Source: Helicobacter sp. MIT 05-5294 (lineage in GTDB: Bacteria; Campylobacterota; Campylobacteria; Campylobacterales; Helicobacteraceae). From it: a DNA stretch of 64,000 nucleotides. The notes under the pieces were generated by a model that saw only the letters and a list, made by a program, of their open reading frames with translations, did no database searches and was not told the origin of the DNA. Below are positions 18,822 to 28,172 of the stretch, piece by piece (positions within the stretch are counted from its first letter, which is position 1; each line of letters starts with the position of its first letter). The translations under genes and the position numbers were made by a program. The stretch is from the NCBI RefSeq assembly GCF_000765675.1, contig NZ_JRPA02000003.1, forward strand, positions 95,849 to 159,848, in the 5' to 3' direction.

Positions 18822-19906
18822 TTTGCCTCCTTTAAAATTTGAGATTCTATTCTATCAATGATCGCATTAAAGTTGCATTCTCCTTGCACAAAATAACTTT
18901 GCGATTCGATTCTTTTACCCAACATTTTTTTGGCAATCTCTAAAATCTCTTGACAATTTTGACTCCAAAACATTAATTTATGTTTAATTAGATATTGGTC
19001 GTGAATTAACCAAATAGAGCGAGTAGAAATTGTTGGAATCCCATAACAAATTGCTTCTAAATTCATCGTGCCACCCCCACCGATAAATAAATCAATAAAA
19101 GGATAAAATTCTTCAGGCTTTAATTTCTCTTCTAAAATCGTTGCGACTTCTCCAAAATCTCTTTTTAGCCTATCTTTTTCATATCTTGGCATGATGATAA
19201 TATTTGCATCAATTTCTTTTTTCAAAAGCGGAATCACCTCATAAATAATCGGAATCTGCTCTTTGACATAATGTGCTTTATATTCTTCTTCGCGCACAAG
19301 GATTGTAGGCTTGAGAGTATCCAATCCATAGCGAATTCTAAAGTCATTTTTGGAATCTTTTTTGATTTTATTTATCCATAATGCCACATCAATAAAAGGA
19401 TAAGGCACGATTTGTGATTCATCTAATGCAAAACGAAGCATAAGCTCCATAGGAAGCACAAAAGGATAAAAACAAAGTTTTGAAAAAGGCATTGTTAATT
19501 TGGAGACAATGCTAAGATTTCGCGGGATTCCAAAATAATCAACCTTATCAAAAGCAGGGGTATCGCTAAAATTTATAATTGGAATCCCTATCCCAAAACC
19601 AAGCTGCACAGAATCCACGACACAACCGCTCAAAAGAACTTTTGGCATTCCTCGCACTTTAAACAAATCCAAAATTTCCTTTTGACGGAAGATTCTTGCT
19701 TCAAATTTCTCCAACAAACTTGCCCCGCCATATTCTCCAAGCACGATATGCGGAATCTTATGTAACTCCAAAATCTCTTTTGCTTCTGTGTAATTTGGCG
19801 CATAGCGCGTGGTTACAAGAACTTCATAACCTCTTTTTTGCAATTCTTTAATCATAATTGTAAAAAACATTGCATATTTTGGCGTTGCCACATCAATCCA
19901 AATCAT
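18815..19906 (-). CDS. DUF354 family protein (GT-B-like)
   Basis: This 363-residue protein starts MIWIDVATPKYAMFF and ends with a conserved FIGGGGTMNLEAICYGIPTIST segment near residue 290, both typical of DUF354. The family resembles GT-B glycosyltransferases or UDP-GlcNAc 2-epimerases and occurs in surface polysaccharide loci, but its reaction is not established. It overlaps asnB upstream and the WlbA-like gene downstream by a few bases, so all three are probably co-translated. Confidence 0.75.
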   Translation of the reverse strand: MIWIDVATPKYAMFFTIMIKELQKRGYEVLVTTRYAPNYTEAKEILELHKIPHIVLGEYGGASLLEKFEARIFRQKEILDLFKVRGMPKVLLSGCVVDSVQLGFGIGIPIINFSDTPAFDKVDYFGIPRNLSIVSKLTMPFSKLCFYPFVLPMELMLRFALDESQIVPYPFIDVALWINKIKKDSKNDFRIRYGLDTLKPTILVREEEYKAHYVKEQIPIIYEVIPLLKKEIDANIIIMPRYEKDRLKRDFGEVATILEEKLKPEEFYPFIDLFIGGGGTMNLEAICYGIPTISTRSIWLIHDQYLIKHKLMFWSQNCQEILEIAKKMLGKRIESQSYFVQGECNFNAIIDRIESQILKEAKC

Positions 19907-21612
19907 TTTCTTGCCTTTAAAGCTTCAAAAATCGCTAAACGAATATCAAAAAGTGAAGTCGCATTATATCCTAAAGTTTGCATTAGACCAAACTCGGGCG
20001 CACTAAAGCCAATCTTATCAGTCCTCCACGCCAACTCTTTACTTCCCAACCTCTCCAAAAGCAGTCTTAAAATATACTTACTAAAACCTTGCCTGATTTT
20101 CAAACTATGCGGAATCCTAAAGGCGAATTCTACGATACGAAAATCCGTAAAAGGTGTGCGATTTTCAATCCCAAATGCCATTGCATTCCTATCCTCATAG
20201 CGCAGGAGGTTTGGCAAATTAAACTCAATTGTATCCAACCAAAGCCCTTGCGTAAAATCAAGCTGGAATCTCTCCAAGAGATTATCCAAAGGCGGATTTG
20301 GAAATCCTAACGCATTTATTTTTTTTATTTCTTTGGCATTGTCTTGCGCAAAGAGTTGGAGCTTTAAAGCCTTTTCTAATGAACATTTAAGTCCGAAGTT
20401 ATATTCGCCAAACGCTGCATTACCATAGATTCTAACGCGTTCTTCAAATTCTGTTCTATTGGCAAAGATATATCTCCCAATATGATGATAATATCCACCA
20501 AAAAGCTCATCAGCTCCCTGTCCCCCCAAAACAACCTTGCAATAAGGCGTAATAGAAGAAAAAAGCAAATACTGCGAGTAAATAGAGAGACTACGAAAAA
20601 TCTCATCTTGGGCGTTACAGAGGGATTTAAAATCTTGCCTAATAGAATCTAAACTTGGGTTAATAAATTCTATTTTTTGATTCAAATCTTTTTCAAGTTG
20701 CCTTGCATACATACTTTCATCACCTTGCGCGTTGTTTTGAAAGTTAAGAGCAAAATAATGACAATTTGCCTCTAATCGTTGAATAAAATGCGCCAAAATA
20801 GAGCTATCTATCCCACCAGAGACTGACAAGGCAACAGGCACATCAGAGCGCAAACGCAACCTTGTCGCATCTAAAAGCAGGGATTCCAACTCTTCTAAAA
20901 TATTTTGGATGCTTTTATTATCGTATGTTAAGCTTTGGATTCTTTCGAAATCAGGTTCAAAATCCCAATATTTTTGGAATCTTAAAGTCTTATCTTTTAA
21001 CTGAAACTTTGCAAAGTGTGCCTTAGGAAAAGAAAAAATATTTTGATAAATCGTGCGATTCTCACTTCCATTGCTAAAAAGTAGCCATTTTGAAACTTCC
21101 TCTAAATCAAAAGGGAAATCCTTGATTGCCAAAAATGCCTTAATTTCAGAGGCAAAAAAGATTTTATCATTTGTTAATGCATAAAATAAAGGCTTATTTC
21201 CTAACCTGTCTCGCGCCAAAAACAACGAAGAATCGCGTTTGTTATAAATCACAAAAGCAAAATCGCCATTGAATTTCTTTAACGCCTCTTCTTGCCAAGT
21301 CGCAAATGCGTGGAGCAAAACTTCTGTATCACTATGAGTAAAAAATGGAATGTTTAAAGATTCTAATTCCACTTTAATTTCTTCATAATTATAAATTTCT
21401 CCATTAAAAACAAGCACTAAATGTGGGCAATAAGGAGAAGTAAAGGGTTGATTTGCAGCAGAATCCAAATCAATAATACTTAGACGATTATGTGCAAAAG
21501 AAAATCTATTATCACAAAAATTTCCGCTAAAGTCTGGTCCTCTATGCTTCATTGTTGCCGAAGCCTTTTGGATTATCTCTAAGGGATAGTTGCCTCCACA
21601 AATACTACACAT
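19903..21612 (-). CDS. asnB: AsnB-type glutamine-dependent amidotransferase
   Basis: A 569-residue protein with the N-terminal nucleophile cysteine (MCSICGG), a Ntn glutaminase domain over residues 1-200 (KHRGPDF, FNGEIYNYEEI), and an asparagine synthase domain whose PP-loop reads SVSGGIDSSILAHF near residue 262. Because it lies in a sugar locus beside a uronic-acid-type dehydrogenase, it may amidate a uronic acid rather than make free asparagine, as proposed for similar genes in O-antigen clusters. That function is inference. Confidence 0.85.
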   Translation of the reverse strand: MCSICGGNYPLEIIQKASATMKHRGPDFSGNFCDNRFSFAHNRLSIIDLDSAANQPFTSPYCPHLVLVFNGEIYNYEEIKVELESLNIPFFTHSDTEVLLHAFATWQEEALKKFNGDFAFVIYNKRDSSLFLARDRLGNKPLFYALTNDKIFFASEIKAFLAIKDFPFDLEEVSKWLLFSNGSENRTIYQNIFSFPKAHFAKFQLKDKTLRFQKYWDFEPDFERIQSLTYDNKSIQNILEELESLLLDATRLRLRSDVPVALSVSGGIDSSILAHFIQRLEANCHYFALNFQNNAQGDESMYARQLEKDLNQKIEFINPSLDSIRQDFKSLCNAQDEIFRSLSIYSQYLLFSSITPYCKVVLGGQGADELFGGYYHHIGRYIFANRTEFEERVRIYGNAAFGEYNFGLKCSLEKALKLQLFAQDNAKEIKKINALGFPNPPLDNLLERFQLDFTQGLWLDTIEFNLPNLLRYEDRNAMAFGIENRTPFTDFRIVEFAFRIPHSLKIRQGFSKYILRLLLERLGSKELAWRTDKIGFSAPEFGLMQTLGYNATSLFDIRLAIFEALKARK

Positions 21613-21633
21613 ATTCGCTCAATTTCCTTTGAC

Positions 21634-22731
21634 CTACTTTGCATCCAAAATCACTTCTGCTATCTGTCGTATCTCAGATTCTTTCAAATAAGGATTCATT
21701 GGCAAACTTAACACCTCATCACTTGCTAATTCTGTATTTGGAAAATCTCCTTTTTTGTGTCCTAAATACGCGAAACATTCTTGTAAATGCAATCCTAATG
21801 GATAATGAACTGCGCTCGGGATTCCATGTTGATTTAGGCACTCCTGTATGGTTTTGCGATTCTTAGTGCGAATCGTATATTGCGCAAACACACTTTTTCT
21901 ACCTTCTAATACTTGAGGAAGAATCACATTCGCATTTTTTAGATACTCATTATACATATTAGCAACTTGATTTCTACGCACAATATCGTTCCCAAAACTC
22001 CTTAGCTTAATCCTTAAAATCACTGCTTGCAGTGCATCTAATCTCCCTCCGATTCCAATATATTGATGCACATATCGTTCTTTTTCCCCATGCAATCGCA
22101 AGCTTCTAATCTTTTGCGCAAAACTCTCTTCTTGGGTAAAAACTGCTCCACCATCACCATAACAACCCAAAGGCTTAGCAGGAAAAAAGCTTGTAGTAGC
22201 AATCGCACCAAAAGTAGAGTCTTTTTTTTGCTGAAATTCTGAGCCGAAACTTTGCGCCCCATCAAGGATTAATTTAAGATTCCTTTTAGCACAAATACTC
22301 CCAAGCTTTTCCAAATTGGGTGGTTGCCCATAGAGACTAACAGCTAAAACCGCCTTTGTTTTTGGAGTAATAGCATCTTCAATCAAATCACAATTAATAT
22401 TATAATCCTCTAAGGAAATATCCACAAAAATAGGCTTGATGCCCAAAAGTGCAATCATCTCCGCAGTCGCAATAAAAGTAAAAGGTGTTGTAATCACTTC
22501 ATCGCCTGCTTTTAGACTTAAAGCCATTAAAGCAAGCAATAACGCAGAACTTCCGCTAGAGCAAGTAATGGCGTATTTACTCTTTGCAAAGATTGCTAAT
22601 TCTTGCTCTAAGGATTCTACTTCACTCCCCATAATATAATTTGCATTCCTACAAACCCTTAAAACCGCTTCTTCAATCTCCTCTTGATGTGCCTTGTGTG
22701 ATTCTTTTAAATTTGCAAAATCAATCTTCAT
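21634..22731 (-). CDS. DegT/DnrJ/EryC1 aminotransferase, WbpE-like
   Basis: PLP-dependent sugar aminotransferase of 365 residues. Motifs are TCSSGSSALLLALMAL, DGAQSFGSEF near residue 155, and TSFFPAKPLGCYGDGGAV with the probable Schiff-base lysine near residue 184. The RLDALQAVILRIKL and SAVHYPLGLHLQ segments closely follow WbpE/WlbC enzymes that aminate UDP-3-keto-GlcNAcA. A strong GGAGG site precedes the ATG. It is a second enzyme of the type found at 14,486-15,601, so the island probably makes more than one amino sugar. Confidence 0.87.
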   Translation of the reverse strand: MKIDFANLKESHKAHQEEIEEAVLRVCRNANYIMGSEVESLEQELAIFAKSKYAITCSSGSSALLLALMALSLKAGDEVITTPFTFIATAEMIALLGIKPIFVDISLEDYNINCDLIEDAITPKTKAVLAVSLYGQPPNLEKLGSICAKRNLKLILDGAQSFGSEFQQKKDSTFGAIATTSFFPAKPLGCYGDGGAVFTQEESFAQKIRSLRLHGEKERYVHQYIGIGGRLDALQAVILRIKLRSFGNDIVRRNQVANMYNEYLKNANVILPQVLEGRKSVFAQYTIRTKNRKTIQECLNQHGIPSAVHYPLGLHLQECFAYLGHKKGDFPNTELASDEVLSLPMNPYLKESEIRQIAEVILDAK

Positions 22732-22763
22732 TTATTACCTCCAAGAGTTTATTTGCAATATGA

Positions 22764-24041
22764 TTATGGACACATTGCAAACTTTAGTATTACTTGTTTT
22801 ATTTGCTGATTATGCTCCATATATAAAGCATTTTCTCCAAATTTAGCAATATATTCTCTCAAAATCTGTCGTGCTTCTAATCTATTTCTCCCATAATACC
22901 AAAGTGTTTTATTTTGGAGTGGATTATACCACCACTCTTGTGGTATATTATCATCTATTAAGTTTTTAAATTTGTTTGCAATCACAATTGGATTCCACTC
23001 TCTAATGACAAAATTATAAGCTTTTTCTCCAATCTCTATACGATATTGCTCATCTCCAATAAGGTGTAAAATCAGTTTTTCTAAATCTTCTGGAACACCA
23101 TAGACAATGGGTGGTATTTTTTCTTGATACTTAAAATTTTCATAAAAATGCGACATATCGTAGCCCGTTACAATAGAAGGCTTCTTAAAAAAAGCAGCTT
23201 CCGTTGAAAATCTAGCCATATATCCTCCACCAGAATACAATTGGTCAATCACAAAATCACTTGTTGCAATATGGTATAGCACTTCTTGATTATTCATATT
23301 GCTTAATAATACAAACTCTATATCATATCTTTCTTGGAGGGATTCAATGGTTTGTGTAATTATTGAAGTTCCTTTTGCAACTCGATTTGTTGGGGCATGA
23401 ACAATTTTGATTTTACCTTTCTTAAGATAAGGTTGTGGAATACTTTTAAGCTGAATATAATGATAATCCGTAGGGATTCCAAAATAGCGATAATCAATAT
23501 ATGGTAATGTCTGAAAATGTGATACAGCTGTATAACTGATAATATAAGAGGCATATTGCTCAATTATTTTTACTCTATCTTTCGTTTCTATCGTCAATCG
23601 ATGAATTTCATCTAAATTTTTTTGAAAATGTGAGCCGTCCAAATACGGGGGTCTAAAATCTGAACCCAATATAAAATAAATAACCTTTTTTTTGAAAAAC
23701 TTTAAAATAATTAATTCTTTGAAATTAAAAAAACTAGAAAAAGCTACAAATATAAAAGTGTCATAGAGCGTTAAACATCTAACAAACAATATCGTGCGTC
23801 CAATAAGAGAAAAAAACGCTAGAATATGCCTTATCAAAAAGACTTCTTTATTTCTTCTGTGAAGTAAGATTGCGTATTTTGCCAACGAAATACTCCAATG
23901 CTTTGCAATCAAGTCCGTATCCACACCAAACGCATAATCTTTCGTCAAAACAATATCACTTGAAATCCCTAAAGTATCAAAACCCTTTTTAAGATTCTGC
24001 AAGACATTAGAAATCTCATGCAACCCAAGCATAATCCTCAT
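22764..24041 (-). CDS. Putative GT-B glycosyltransferase
   Basis: A 425-residue protein with a hydrophobic segment near residues 60-110, then KIVHAPTNRVAKGTSIITQTIESL near residue 213 and DFVIDQLYSGGGYMARFSTEAAFFKKPSIVTG near 265. These fit the C-terminal nucleotide-sugar-binding half of GT-B (GT4-like) enzymes. Sequence similarity is weak, so the donor and acceptor cannot be named. It lies three bases downstream of the ACP gene. Confidence 0.6.
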   Translation of the reverse strand: MRIMLGLHEISNVLQNLKKGFDTLGISSDIVLTKDYAFGVDTDLIAKHWSISLAKYAILLHRRNKEVFLIRHILAFFSLIGRTILFVRCLTLYDTFIFVAFSSFFNFKELIILKFFKKKVIYFILGSDFRPPYLDGSHFQKNLDEIHRLTIETKDRVKIIEQYASYIISYTAVSHFQTLPYIDYRYFGIPTDYHYIQLKSIPQPYLKKGKIKIVHAPTNRVAKGTSIITQTIESLQERYDIEFVLLSNMNNQEVLYHIATSDFVIDQLYSGGGYMARFSTEAAFFKKPSIVTGYDMSHFYENFKYQEKIPPIVYGVPEDLEKLILHLIGDEQYRIEIGEKAYNFVIREWNPIVIANKFKNLIDDNIPQEWWYNPLQNKTLWYYGRNRLEARQILREYIAKFGENALYMEHNQQIKQVILKFAMCP

Positions 24042-24044
24042 TAT

Positions 24045-24281
24045 TTATCCTAACTTATTTTGTATGTATTCCTCTATATTCTTAATGCTTTGCACCAAAT
24101 GCAAATCAGAATCCGGTATTTTAATGCCAAAATGTTCTTCTAGTTTTAGATACAGATTTGCCATATCTAAGCTATCCACACCTTGTTCTACAAGCCCTAA
24201 ATCATCGGACAATTCATCAACCTCGCCTAAAATATCAATTTCTTTCAAAATTTCCCTAATCATTTTTTTGCTAATTTCCAT
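24045..24281 (-). CDS. Specialised acyl carrier protein
   Basis: A 78-residue acyl carrier protein from the ATG at 24281; its AAAGGAG site lies at the 3' end of the KAS III gene. The phosphopantetheine attachment serine is S37 in GVDSLDM. It is acidic and of normal length for an ACP. Location inside a glycan island suggests a dedicated carrier, as with the extra acpP genes in the C. jejuni flagellin glycosylation locus, rather than the housekeeping fatty-acid ACP. Confidence 0.87.
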   Translation of the reverse strand: MEISKKMIREILKEIDILGEVDELSDDLGLVEQGVDSLDMANLYLKLEEHFGIKIPDSDLHLVQSIKNIEEYIQNKLG

Positions 24282-24283
24282 TT

Positions 24284-25201
24284 TTACTCCTTTATTAAAA
24301 CTAAACTTGCCCAAGAAAATCCTACACCAAAACCACTCAAAACTACTTTTTTGATATTTTGATTGTGGAGATGATTCGCCAATATCAATGGAATAGATGA
24401 TGAAATCGTATTTCCATAATCAAAAATCTCATAAGGCACTTTGGATTCTTCTACACCCAAACGCTTTTGAATTGTTTTGACAATATAACGACTCCCTTGA
24501 TGTAAAATAAACAAATCAATATCAACAATCTTCATATCTTCCATTTCTAAGAGTCGCTGAATCTGTTTTGGAACTTCTGTGGCGGCGAAGCTAAACACTT
24601 GCCTCCCATTCATTTCTAGTTTTTGATTGCGACAAATCAAAGAATCCCAGCCAGCCAAACCGTCAGTGCCAAACAAAATTCTTTTAGAATGAAATTTTGC
24701 ATTTTCACTCAAAAGTGTTACAGAAGCTCCATCGCCAAAAAGCAGAGAGGTGTCTTTATCATCTTTATCCACAATACGAGAATACGGGTCAGCTGTAAAA
24801 AGCAATCCCCTTTTGAATCCATTTGCTTCCATAAAAGACTGCATGATAGACAAGCCATAAACATACCCAGAACACCCCAAAGAAATATCAAAACAAGCCA
24901 CGCTTTTAGACATTTCCAATTCTTTATGCAACATAGCAGAGAGATGCGGAAGCTTAAAATCAGGATTCTGCGTAACCACCACAACAGCATCAATATTTTC
25001 TACATTTACTTTATTTTGTAAATTCTTAAAAGCATTCAAACACATATCCATTGCTGTTTCATCAACACCCATTACCGAATGGTTGATAACACCTATCTTT
25101 TCTCGGATAAAATTTTCTTCTAATTTATATTGTTTAGCCAACTCATCATTTGAGATTCTACCTTGTGGAATATATCCTGCTATTTCCTCTATGCCTACCA
25201 A
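24284..25201 (-). CDS. 3-oxoacyl-ACP synthase III (FabH-like)
   Basis: A KAS III family enzyme of about 305 residues from a TTG at 25201, chosen because GGGAG lies 6-7 bases upstream. The catalytic triad can be placed: Cys in SLGCSGYVYG (about residue 110), His in FILHQGSRY, and Asn in DYGNTISSSIP. A C-terminal GFGVGFSWAS glycine-rich loop completes the fold. It is probably an extra FabH that loads or extends a special acyl chain on the adjacent ACP, comparable in context to fabH2 of the C. jejuni flagellin locus. Confidence 0.86.
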   Translation of the reverse strand: MVGIEEIAGYIPQGRISNDELAKQYKLEENFIREKIGVINHSVMGVDETAMDMCLNAFKNLQNKVNVENIDAVVVVTQNPDFKLPHLSAMLHKELEMSKSVACFDISLGCSGYVYGLSIMQSFMEANGFKRGLLFTADPYSRIVDKDDKDTSLLFGDGASVTLLSENAKFHSKRILFGTDGLAGWDSLICRNQKLEMNGRQVFSFAATEVPKQIQRLLEMEDMKIVDIDLFILHQGSRYIVKTIQKRLGVEESKVPYEIFDYGNTISSSIPLILANHLHNQNIKKVVLSGFGVGFSWASLVLIKE

Positions 25202-25203
25202 TG

Positions 25204-25805
25204 TTAGCTCCCTTTGCAAGAAAAATAAATATACCCTAATTTTTTATTATCAACCAAAACCGCTGTTTTAAAAAGCCGATGATTGAAGTGAGACAAATAA
25301 GAAATTTGCATAGATTCAAAATCTCTTATAAACCCACTTTCAAACTCAAGTCGAGAAAAATAAAATTTACCATTAATATCGTCAAAAATCTTAAAAAGTA
25401 AAGACTTATTCAAAGAAACAAGATGTTCTATGAAAGAATAATCGCTATTTTTCAAGACCATAGCTTGATTATTACTAAAAGCGGCTTGTTTAATAACCTC
25501 ATTTTCATTATAAGGAACTCGTTTGACAATGGGTTTTTCATATTCTATTGCAAAAACTTTAAACATTTCTTCTTGATTTCGGCACTTTAAAGCCAAAACA
25601 ATATCTTCTAAATCTTGTGGTTTCTCCGTAGTAAAACAAAGATTCTTATGTGCAAGTTTATGAAGCACTAAATCAAGCTGCAAAAGCCCCCCCCCCCGAC
25701 AATAGTTTCAATATTGTCTAATAGGAAATCGTAAATTGTCGTTCCATGCACATAGTTACGCTCCGCCTTGAAAACAAAATCACTATATAAATCATTAAGA
25801 AACAT
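25204..25805 (-). CDS. Phase-variable acyl-module protein of unknown family, out of frame
   Basis: The ATG at 25805 overlaps the 3' end of the upstream paralogue. The first 40 codons (KAERNYVHGTTIYDFLL...) align with that paralogue (GNRNYIQGGTIYEAIL...). The reading frame then meets 11 G and stops a few codons later. With 12 G (or 9) it would join the frame that begins around 25,683 and ends at 25,204, giving a 200-residue protein similar to the 208-residue neighbour throughout, including the final GYIYFSCKGS / GFIYFSLKGS. I recognise no domain. Position beside ACP and KAS III suggests a role in acyl handling. Confidence 0.75.
25687..25697. repeat. Poly-G tract (G11) in acyl-module gene
   Basis: Eleven C on the plus strand. 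It separates the start of the 25,204-25,805 gene from its body, which is out of frame with 11. Confidence 0.93.
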
Positions 25806-26421
25806 AATTACTTCCTTTGAGAGAAAAATAAATAAAACCAACACTTATTTGATTGACGAAAATTTCTGTTTTGACAATCTGAAATTCAAATTTAGAACAA
25901 TATTTTAGGCATATCTCTTTTATCTTACCCTCATCAATCATTTGATTTAATGTCAATCTTGACAAAAACCATTTAGAGTCTTTTATATCGTCCTTAAACA
26001 AGAAACTAAGCAATGCCTTATTCATTGCAATAACATACCTAACGACTGATATTTGCTGCTTAAAATCTTTTAAGCAAATCCCATTATTATTAATCCTAGC
26101 AGTTCTTAAGATTTCTTCCTCATCATAAGGAATCCTTAATTGAATATCATTAGCATCTTCTTGATGATAACCATAAAATCTATATTTTCCATTCTCATTT
26201 TCTAGTGTTAAAACAACTTTAATTTCTTTGTTGTTTTGTTGTTTTTCGTAAAATATAAGATCTTTTGAAATAATCGCCCGATAGGTAAAATCAAGATTAA
26301 CGAGCTTAGAAAAAACCTGCGAGATTTTAGGTAAAATAGCCTCATAAATCGTGCCACCTTGGATATAATTACGATTGCCCAAAAAATATAAACCATCAAG
26401 AGTAATAATATTATTGCCCAT
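25795..26421 (-). CDS. Acyl-module protein of unknown family (paralogue)
   Basis: A 208-residue protein from the ATG at 26421, which overlaps the stop of the LpxD-like gene by 11 bases; longer frames begin inside that gene and are rejected. It is rich in Ile, Lys and Asn, has no membrane segment, and is paralogous to the next gene over its full length. Shared landmarks are RNYIQGGTIYEAIL near residue 16, YDEEEILRTA near 105, and the C-terminal GFIYFSLKGS. No known family was recognised. No poly-G tract is present in this copy, so it should be constitutively readable. Confidence 0.72.
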   Translation of the reverse strand: MGNNIITLDGLYFLGNRNYIQGGTIYEAILPKISQVFSKLVNLDFTYRAIISKDLIFYEKQQNNKEIKVVLTLENENGKYRFYGYHQEDANDIQLRIPYDEEEILRTARINNNGICLKDFKQQISVVRYVIAMNKALLSFLFKDDIKDSKWFLSRLTLNQMIDEGKIKEICLKYCSKFEFQIVKTEIFVNQISVGFIYFSLKGSNYVS

Positions 26422-27304
26422 TTTTATTCCTTGCGAACAAACGAATGTTTTTAATATGATCAAATGCAAAATTTCCAGAAACATCCGAATTTTCTGGAAA
26501 ACTCTGCACTACAACACTACCAATTCTAATTCTTGAATTTGAGCCTATACTGATTCCATCTTTAATAGTTACAGAAGGACCCAAAATAACATTTTCTCCA
26601 AGCTTAGCACTACCTCCTATCAAACAATTTCCAGACATACGAGTTGCCTTGCCTATTATACAATTTGCTGCAATATTACAAAGCACAGCAATAGAAACAG
26701 AATCCTGAAGCTCCGTAACTCCCCATACGGACTTACTAACAACGCTATTATCCATAATATCTACACTATTACCAATCTTCACCCCACCATAACGTTGAAT
26801 CATTACTTTTTCATATCCATTATAAGCCAATTCTAGCCCTTGTGCTCCAACAACAACACCATTGCCAACATAAGAATTATCCCCAACATAAGAATTAGAC
26901 GCAATATATGCATGCACTCCAACTTCAACATTATCACCCAAATAAACATTGTCCTCAACATAAGCCGTTGGGTGAATTTTGACATTATTACCACGATAAT
27001 TTTTAATATCACAAATGTATTTCTTAAAGATTCCTCCATATTGATTATGAATCTTCCAAAAATAAAATCTAGGATTTTCTGTGATAAATATCATTATTTC
27101 TCTTTGAATATAAGATTGCAATTCCTGATAAATTACTTTCTTTGTAAGAAGAGCCATAATATTTGGATTGGCAATTGCTTTGAGAAAAAATGCTTTATTT
27201 TCGGCATAACTCATTGTATTTTGAATTGATGATTCTACCCCACCAAGATATTCCACACCCCATTGTTCAATTAAAATTTTATCCATATCCAAATTAAGAA
27301 CCAT
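26411..27304 (-). CDS. LpxD-like hexapeptide-repeat acyltransferase
   Basis: A 297-residue protein. The first 100 residues form a separate N-terminal domain. A left-handed beta-helix of hexapeptide repeats runs from VKIHPTAYVEDNVYLG to about residue 280, including the GVVVGAQGLELAYNGYEKVMIQRYGGVKIG and EIQDS-like ELQDSVSIA stretches reminiscent of LpxD. Usually LpxD transfers a 3-hydroxyacyl chain from ACP to a sugar amine. With an ACP and KAS III alongside, this is the best candidate for putting the special acyl group on an amino sugar. The housekeeping lpxD is presumed to lie elsewhere. Confidence 0.75.
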   Translation of the reverse strand: MVLNLDMDKILIEQWGVEYLGGVESSIQNTMSYAENKAFFLKAIANPNIMALLTKKVIYQELQSYIQREIMIFITENPRFYFWKIHNQYGGIFKKYICDIKNYRGNNVKIHPTAYVEDNVYLGDNVEVGVHAYIASNSYVGDNSYVGNGVVVGAQGLELAYNGYEKVMIQRYGGVKIGNSVDIMDNSVVSKSVWGVTELQDSVSIAVLCNIAANCIIGKATRMSGNCLIGGSAKLGENVILGPSVTIKDGISIGSNSRIRIGSVVVQSFPENSDVSGNFAFDHIKNIRLFARNKNGQ

Positions 27305-27325
27305 TCTACAATCCTATTTTTTGTT

Positions 27326-28054
27326 TTATTGTAATTCTAAGAGACGACCCAAGAGAGCACAGCTTCCATTAGGAGAATCTCCTTGATATTGTCTTAACAA
27401 ATTATAATCTTGGAAATAACCTCTAGCACTTTCATAACGACTTAAGACTTCAGTATTTAAAAAAATATGAATAGGGTGGAATCCAAACATTAAATAGGAA
27501 TTCTTTGCAATCTTGCTTGTTTTAATCTTATTTTTATACATACAAGCAACATCATCCGCCCAATGATAAGGACATCTAATAAGTCCCTCCCAATTCTCAT
27601 AAGGCTGCAAAAAGCCCCCCCCCCCCGAAGAATTATGAGCCATCATTGGAATACAAAGATTGCTTTCATGTGTAATACCTAATTTCTTAGCTTCACTCAA
27701 GATTCTACTAGAAATCCCTAAACAATGGCTTCTCATAGTCTTAGCCTCTGGGACAATATCCAAAAAATACCTCAAAACCTCTTTATAATCTCTTCCATAA
27801 GAAAAATCCCCTTCTAATAATGGATTAAAATTTGGATGAATCCCTAATTCAAAAAGTGGATTGCCTCTTAATCTTTCAAGCAAAGGGGTCTTATGTGTAA
27901 CAAACCAAGTTGCTTTCACATTTGCTCTCTCCAGCAATCCAATGCTATATTCTAACACTTCATCGCTTGCCCAATCAATATCAAAAGTCAAAAAAAATTT
28001 TTGAAAAGAAATAGATTCAATGGGATTAATTTCGCCTACTAAACCAAACTCCAT
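27326..28054 (-). CDS. WbmS-like polysaccharide deacetylase, phase-variable (in frame)
   Basis: A 242-residue protein of the polysaccharide-deacetylase superfamily. An N-terminal LTFDIDWASDEV supplies the metal-binding aspartates, ELGIHPNFNPLL holds a histidine, and KTMRSHCLGISS is typical of WbmS proteins from O-antigen clusters. Twelve G at 27,615-27,626 encode the GGGG in NSSGGGGFLQPYENW. The whole gene is open, so it is scored ON. It probably removes an acetyl (or acyl) group from a glycan. Confidence 0.78.
   Translation of the reverse strand: MEFGLVGEINPIESISFQKFFLTFDIDWASDEVLEYSIGLLERANVKATWFVTHKTPLLERLRGNPLFELGIHPNFNPLLEGDFSYGRDYKEVLRYFLDIVPEAKTMRSHCLGISSRILSEAKKLGITHESNLCIPMMAHNSSGGGGFLQPYENWEGLIRCPYHWADDVACMYKNKIKTSKIAKNSYLMFGFHPIHIFLNTEVLSRYESARGYFQDYNLLRQYQGDSPNGSCALLGRLLELQ
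27615..27626. repeat. Poly-G tract (G12) in deacetylase
   Basis: Twelve C on the plus strand, in the middle of the WbmS-like gene. In frame with 12. Confidence 0.95.
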
Positions 28055-28092
28055 TATATTTACAACACTTTTAAAAATAAAATATCTACGAA

Positions 28093-28098
28093 ATTATA
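28093..28098 (-). promoter_or_regulatory. Candidate sigma-70 -10 box upstream of the deacetylase
   Basis: TATAAT preceded by TG lies about 40 bases before the deacetylase ATG, in a 118-base non-coding gap. It suggests a separate transcript for the genes from 28 kb downwards. Confidence 0.45.
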
Positions 28099-28172
28099 TC
28101 AGATTAAAAAAGAATCCTGCCAAAAAATACTAACCAAAAATTCAAACTTTAAATTCTACAAGTTCTTATGAT

